This document shows positions 45,644 to 47,148 of a DNA stretch of 47,148 nt, piece after piece. How positions within the stretch are numbered: position 1 is the first letter of the stretch; each line of letters starts with the position of its first letter. The position numbers and the translations under genes are program-made. The notes below the pieces were generated by a model. The model searched no databases. It had not been told where the DNA came from and saw nothing but the letters and a program-made list of their open reading frames with translations. Origin of the DNA: Bartonella sp. MM73XJBT.G (lineage in GTDB: Bacteria > Pseudomonadota > Alphaproteobacteria > Rhizobiales > Rhizobiaceae). The stretch lies in NCBI RefSeq assembly GCF_028618435.1, contig NZ_JAQISW010000016.1, positions 1 through 47,148 on the forward strand, written 5' to 3'.

Positions 45644-45862
45644 TTACTTATAACGGTATATAATGCGTCCTTTTGTTAAATCATAAGGGGTCATTTCCAC
45701 CATAATTTTATCACCGGCTAACACACGAATGCGATTTTTTCGCATTCTTCCAGCAGTATGTGCAATAATTTCATGATCATTTTCGAGCTTCACACGAAAC
45801 ATCGCATTCGGTAAGAGTTCAGTAACGATACCCGAAAATTCTAAAACTTCTTCTTTTGACAT
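45644..45862 (-). CDS. infA: Translation initiation factor IF-1
   Basis: A 72-residue S1-fold protein, near-canonical: [47 protein letters not shown] and [18 protein letters not shown]. It binds the ribosomal A site during initiation. I chose ATG 45862 over the TTG two codons upstream because 72 residues is the family length. It is first of infA-maf-yacG on the minus strand, but 294 bases separate it from maf, longer than usual. Confidence 0.97.
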   Translation of the reverse strand: MSKEEVLEFSGIVTELLPNAMFRVKLENDHEIIAHTAGRMRKNRIRVLAGDKIMVEMTPYDLTKGRIIYRYK

Positions 45863-46216
45863 AAACAATCATTTCCTTATATAATGCACATATTTTATTA
45901 AGCTGTGCGTTATTTTCCAGCGTTCATACCCTATTTTCTCAAATTTGTGAATAAAGATTCAACAAAAAGAGAAAGGTTTTTCCAGTTTTCTCTCTTTTGT
46001 TCTCAAAAAACCTCACCCTCTCTTTTGAGTCCTTTCATTTTCTCAAATGTTATCTATCAATTTTTTTAATTTTTAGAGTGATCTTGGTTTCAGTATGACA
46101 AGATTGGGATCAGCATGACAAGAAATGGCGCTCCATCCCCCAATTTTTCTCTCCCTCACCCCCACCATCTCATCAACGCCCCAACACCACCCTACGGCAC
46201 TCTCCCTCCTCTCTTC

Positions 46217-46491
46217 CAGCCTCTCATCCCCACACCCACTTACCTCTCCCTCTCCTTCCCAATTTGTTCCCCCACTCACAAGAAACTCTCCTCCCGTCAC
46301 ATCTCCTTTTCATCCCATACTCCCTTCACAAACTCTTCACCTCCAATCCTCTCTCTTCCATTCCACGCCATAGCAAAAGCACAAACCACACCCCAAAGAT
46401 TGCACAACACATCAATCCTTCACGGCTTAAACAACCCTTTCCCATTTTTACAGCTACACGTTTTTACGCTTTTATATTTTTACAGAAATAT
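46217..46491 (+). repeat. Tandem composite repeat, unit 1, including dispersed repeat copy 7
   Basis: Matches 46833-47148. The 3' 160 bases, from CCTCCAATCCTCTCTCTTC to the terminal TTTTTACAGAAATAT, are almost identical. The TTTTTACAGCTACACG core is at 46445-46460. Confidence 0.9.
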
Positions 46492-46832
46492 ACAGTCTAA
46501 ACTGATAAAACCTATTGGCTTTCCCCCACAAAACAAAACTTCTCCACCCCGCACCACTTTTGTAAACAAAGATCTATCAACAAAAATCCAGCCTCTTACC
46601 CCGCGCACTCTCTCAAATCACCCCTTCAAAAACATGGAACTGACAGGATTAAACAAACCCTATTCCCCATGCTGATCACTTCATATGAATCCAAATCCCC
46701 CTCTAAGCGATAGCGCTTCATAAAGCACGCCTTTCCCCATCCCCCATACTTTTTCATGCATCCCTTCGCACCGCCGCGCCTCTTGTACACAACCATTCAA
46801 ACCTATCCATACGCACTTTCTCCCTCCTCCAC

Positions 46833-47148
46833 TTCAGCCTCTCGTCCCCCCCCACACACACTTACCTCTCCCTCTCCTTCCCAACCTATCCCCCCTCTAA
46901 TCATGCCCCCCTTTTCATCCCAACTTCTCTCCCTCTCACAAGAGGCTCTCTTCCAGTCACATCTCCTTCCCATCTTGCCCCCTTCACAAACTCTTCACCT
47001 CCAATCCTCTCTCTTCATTCCACGCCATAGCAAAAGCACAAACCACACCCCAAAGATTGCACAACACATCAATCCTTCACGGCTTAAACAACCCTTTCCC
47101 ATTTTTACAGCTACACGTTTTTACGCTTTTATATTTTTACAGAAATAT
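46833..47148 (+). repeat. Tandem composite repeat, unit 2, including dispersed repeat copy 8
   Basis: Second unit, with an extra stretch of about 40 bases near 46890-46930. It runs to the end of the window and may continue beyond it. Confidence 0.9.

Larger units (their letters stand above)
45863..47148. other. C-rich non-coding end of the window
   Basis: No supported gene in 1.29 kb. G is scarce and C abundant on the plus strand, which yields a long but spurious frame at 46115-46675. Most of it consists of a tandem direct repeat. Confidence 0.5.

Noticed and set aside
46115..46675. 186-codon plus-strand frame, Pro/Ser/His-rich
   Set aside because: It lies in C-rich repeat DNA where stops are rare, is interrupted in the second repeat unit, and has no start signal.
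1..47148. tRNA, rRNA, tmRNA or RNase P genes
   Set aside because: I looked for T-loop and other conserved motifs on both strands and found no convincing case. A covariance-model search would settle it.

Overview
The window looks like a chromosomal segment of a Bartonella species (alphaproteobacteria). It is AT-rich with low coding density and many decayed genes. It carries the alphaproteobacterial general stress response set (EcfG-type sigma, NepR, PhyR, two HWE/HisKA_2 histidine kinases), a DUF4167 protein, an infA-maf-yacG cluster and ClpB. It also has three copies of a leader RNA plus XRE-regulator unit that I recognise, from memory, as the Bartonella-specific Brt/Trp family. The species cannot be named from the sequence alone.

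Layout. 0.4-2.4 kb: M23 peptidase. 3.0-7.8 kb: general stress response locus, with kinase, sigma factor and NepR on the minus strand and PhyR plus a second kinase on the plus strand. The two arms diverge from a 150-bp gap holding a mirrored GGAAC palindrome. 8.6-10.7 kb: an 11-bp tandem repeat, two small membrane or secreted proteins and the DUF4167 protein. 10.7-18.2 kb: mostly non-coding, with one membrane protein, two small hypothetical genes, a dead integrase fragment and a candidate small RNA.

18.2-30.9 kb: ten genes on the minus strand form a compact podovirus-like head, packaging and tail module: small and large terminase, P22-like portal, scaffold candidate, N4-gp56-type capsid, adaptor, propeller-like protein, acetyltransferase-like protein, S74-chaperone protein and collar/fibre protein. 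No integrase, lysis or replication gene accompanies it, and every reading frame is open although the surroundings are decaying. This fits the domesticated Bartonella gene transfer agent (BaGTA) better than an ordinary prophage.

31.2-42.0 kb: a tandemly duplicated Brt-Trp unit, a decayed gene pair, clpB, a second dead integrase fragment, an MFS transporter and a third Brt-Trp unit whose regulator has an in-frame stop. 42.3-45.9 kb: a TrbH-like lipoprotein, an MFS remnant, then yacG, maf and infA. The gaps from about 30 kb onward are strikingly C-rich and G-poor on the plus strand and carry at least eight same-orientation copies of a dispersed non-coding repeat.

The most interesting signal is in the three Brt leaders. 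A long-range helix keeps its pairing while its sequence changes between copies. It competes with a terminator-like palindrome and a downstream complement, all behind a conserved dyad that could be an operator.
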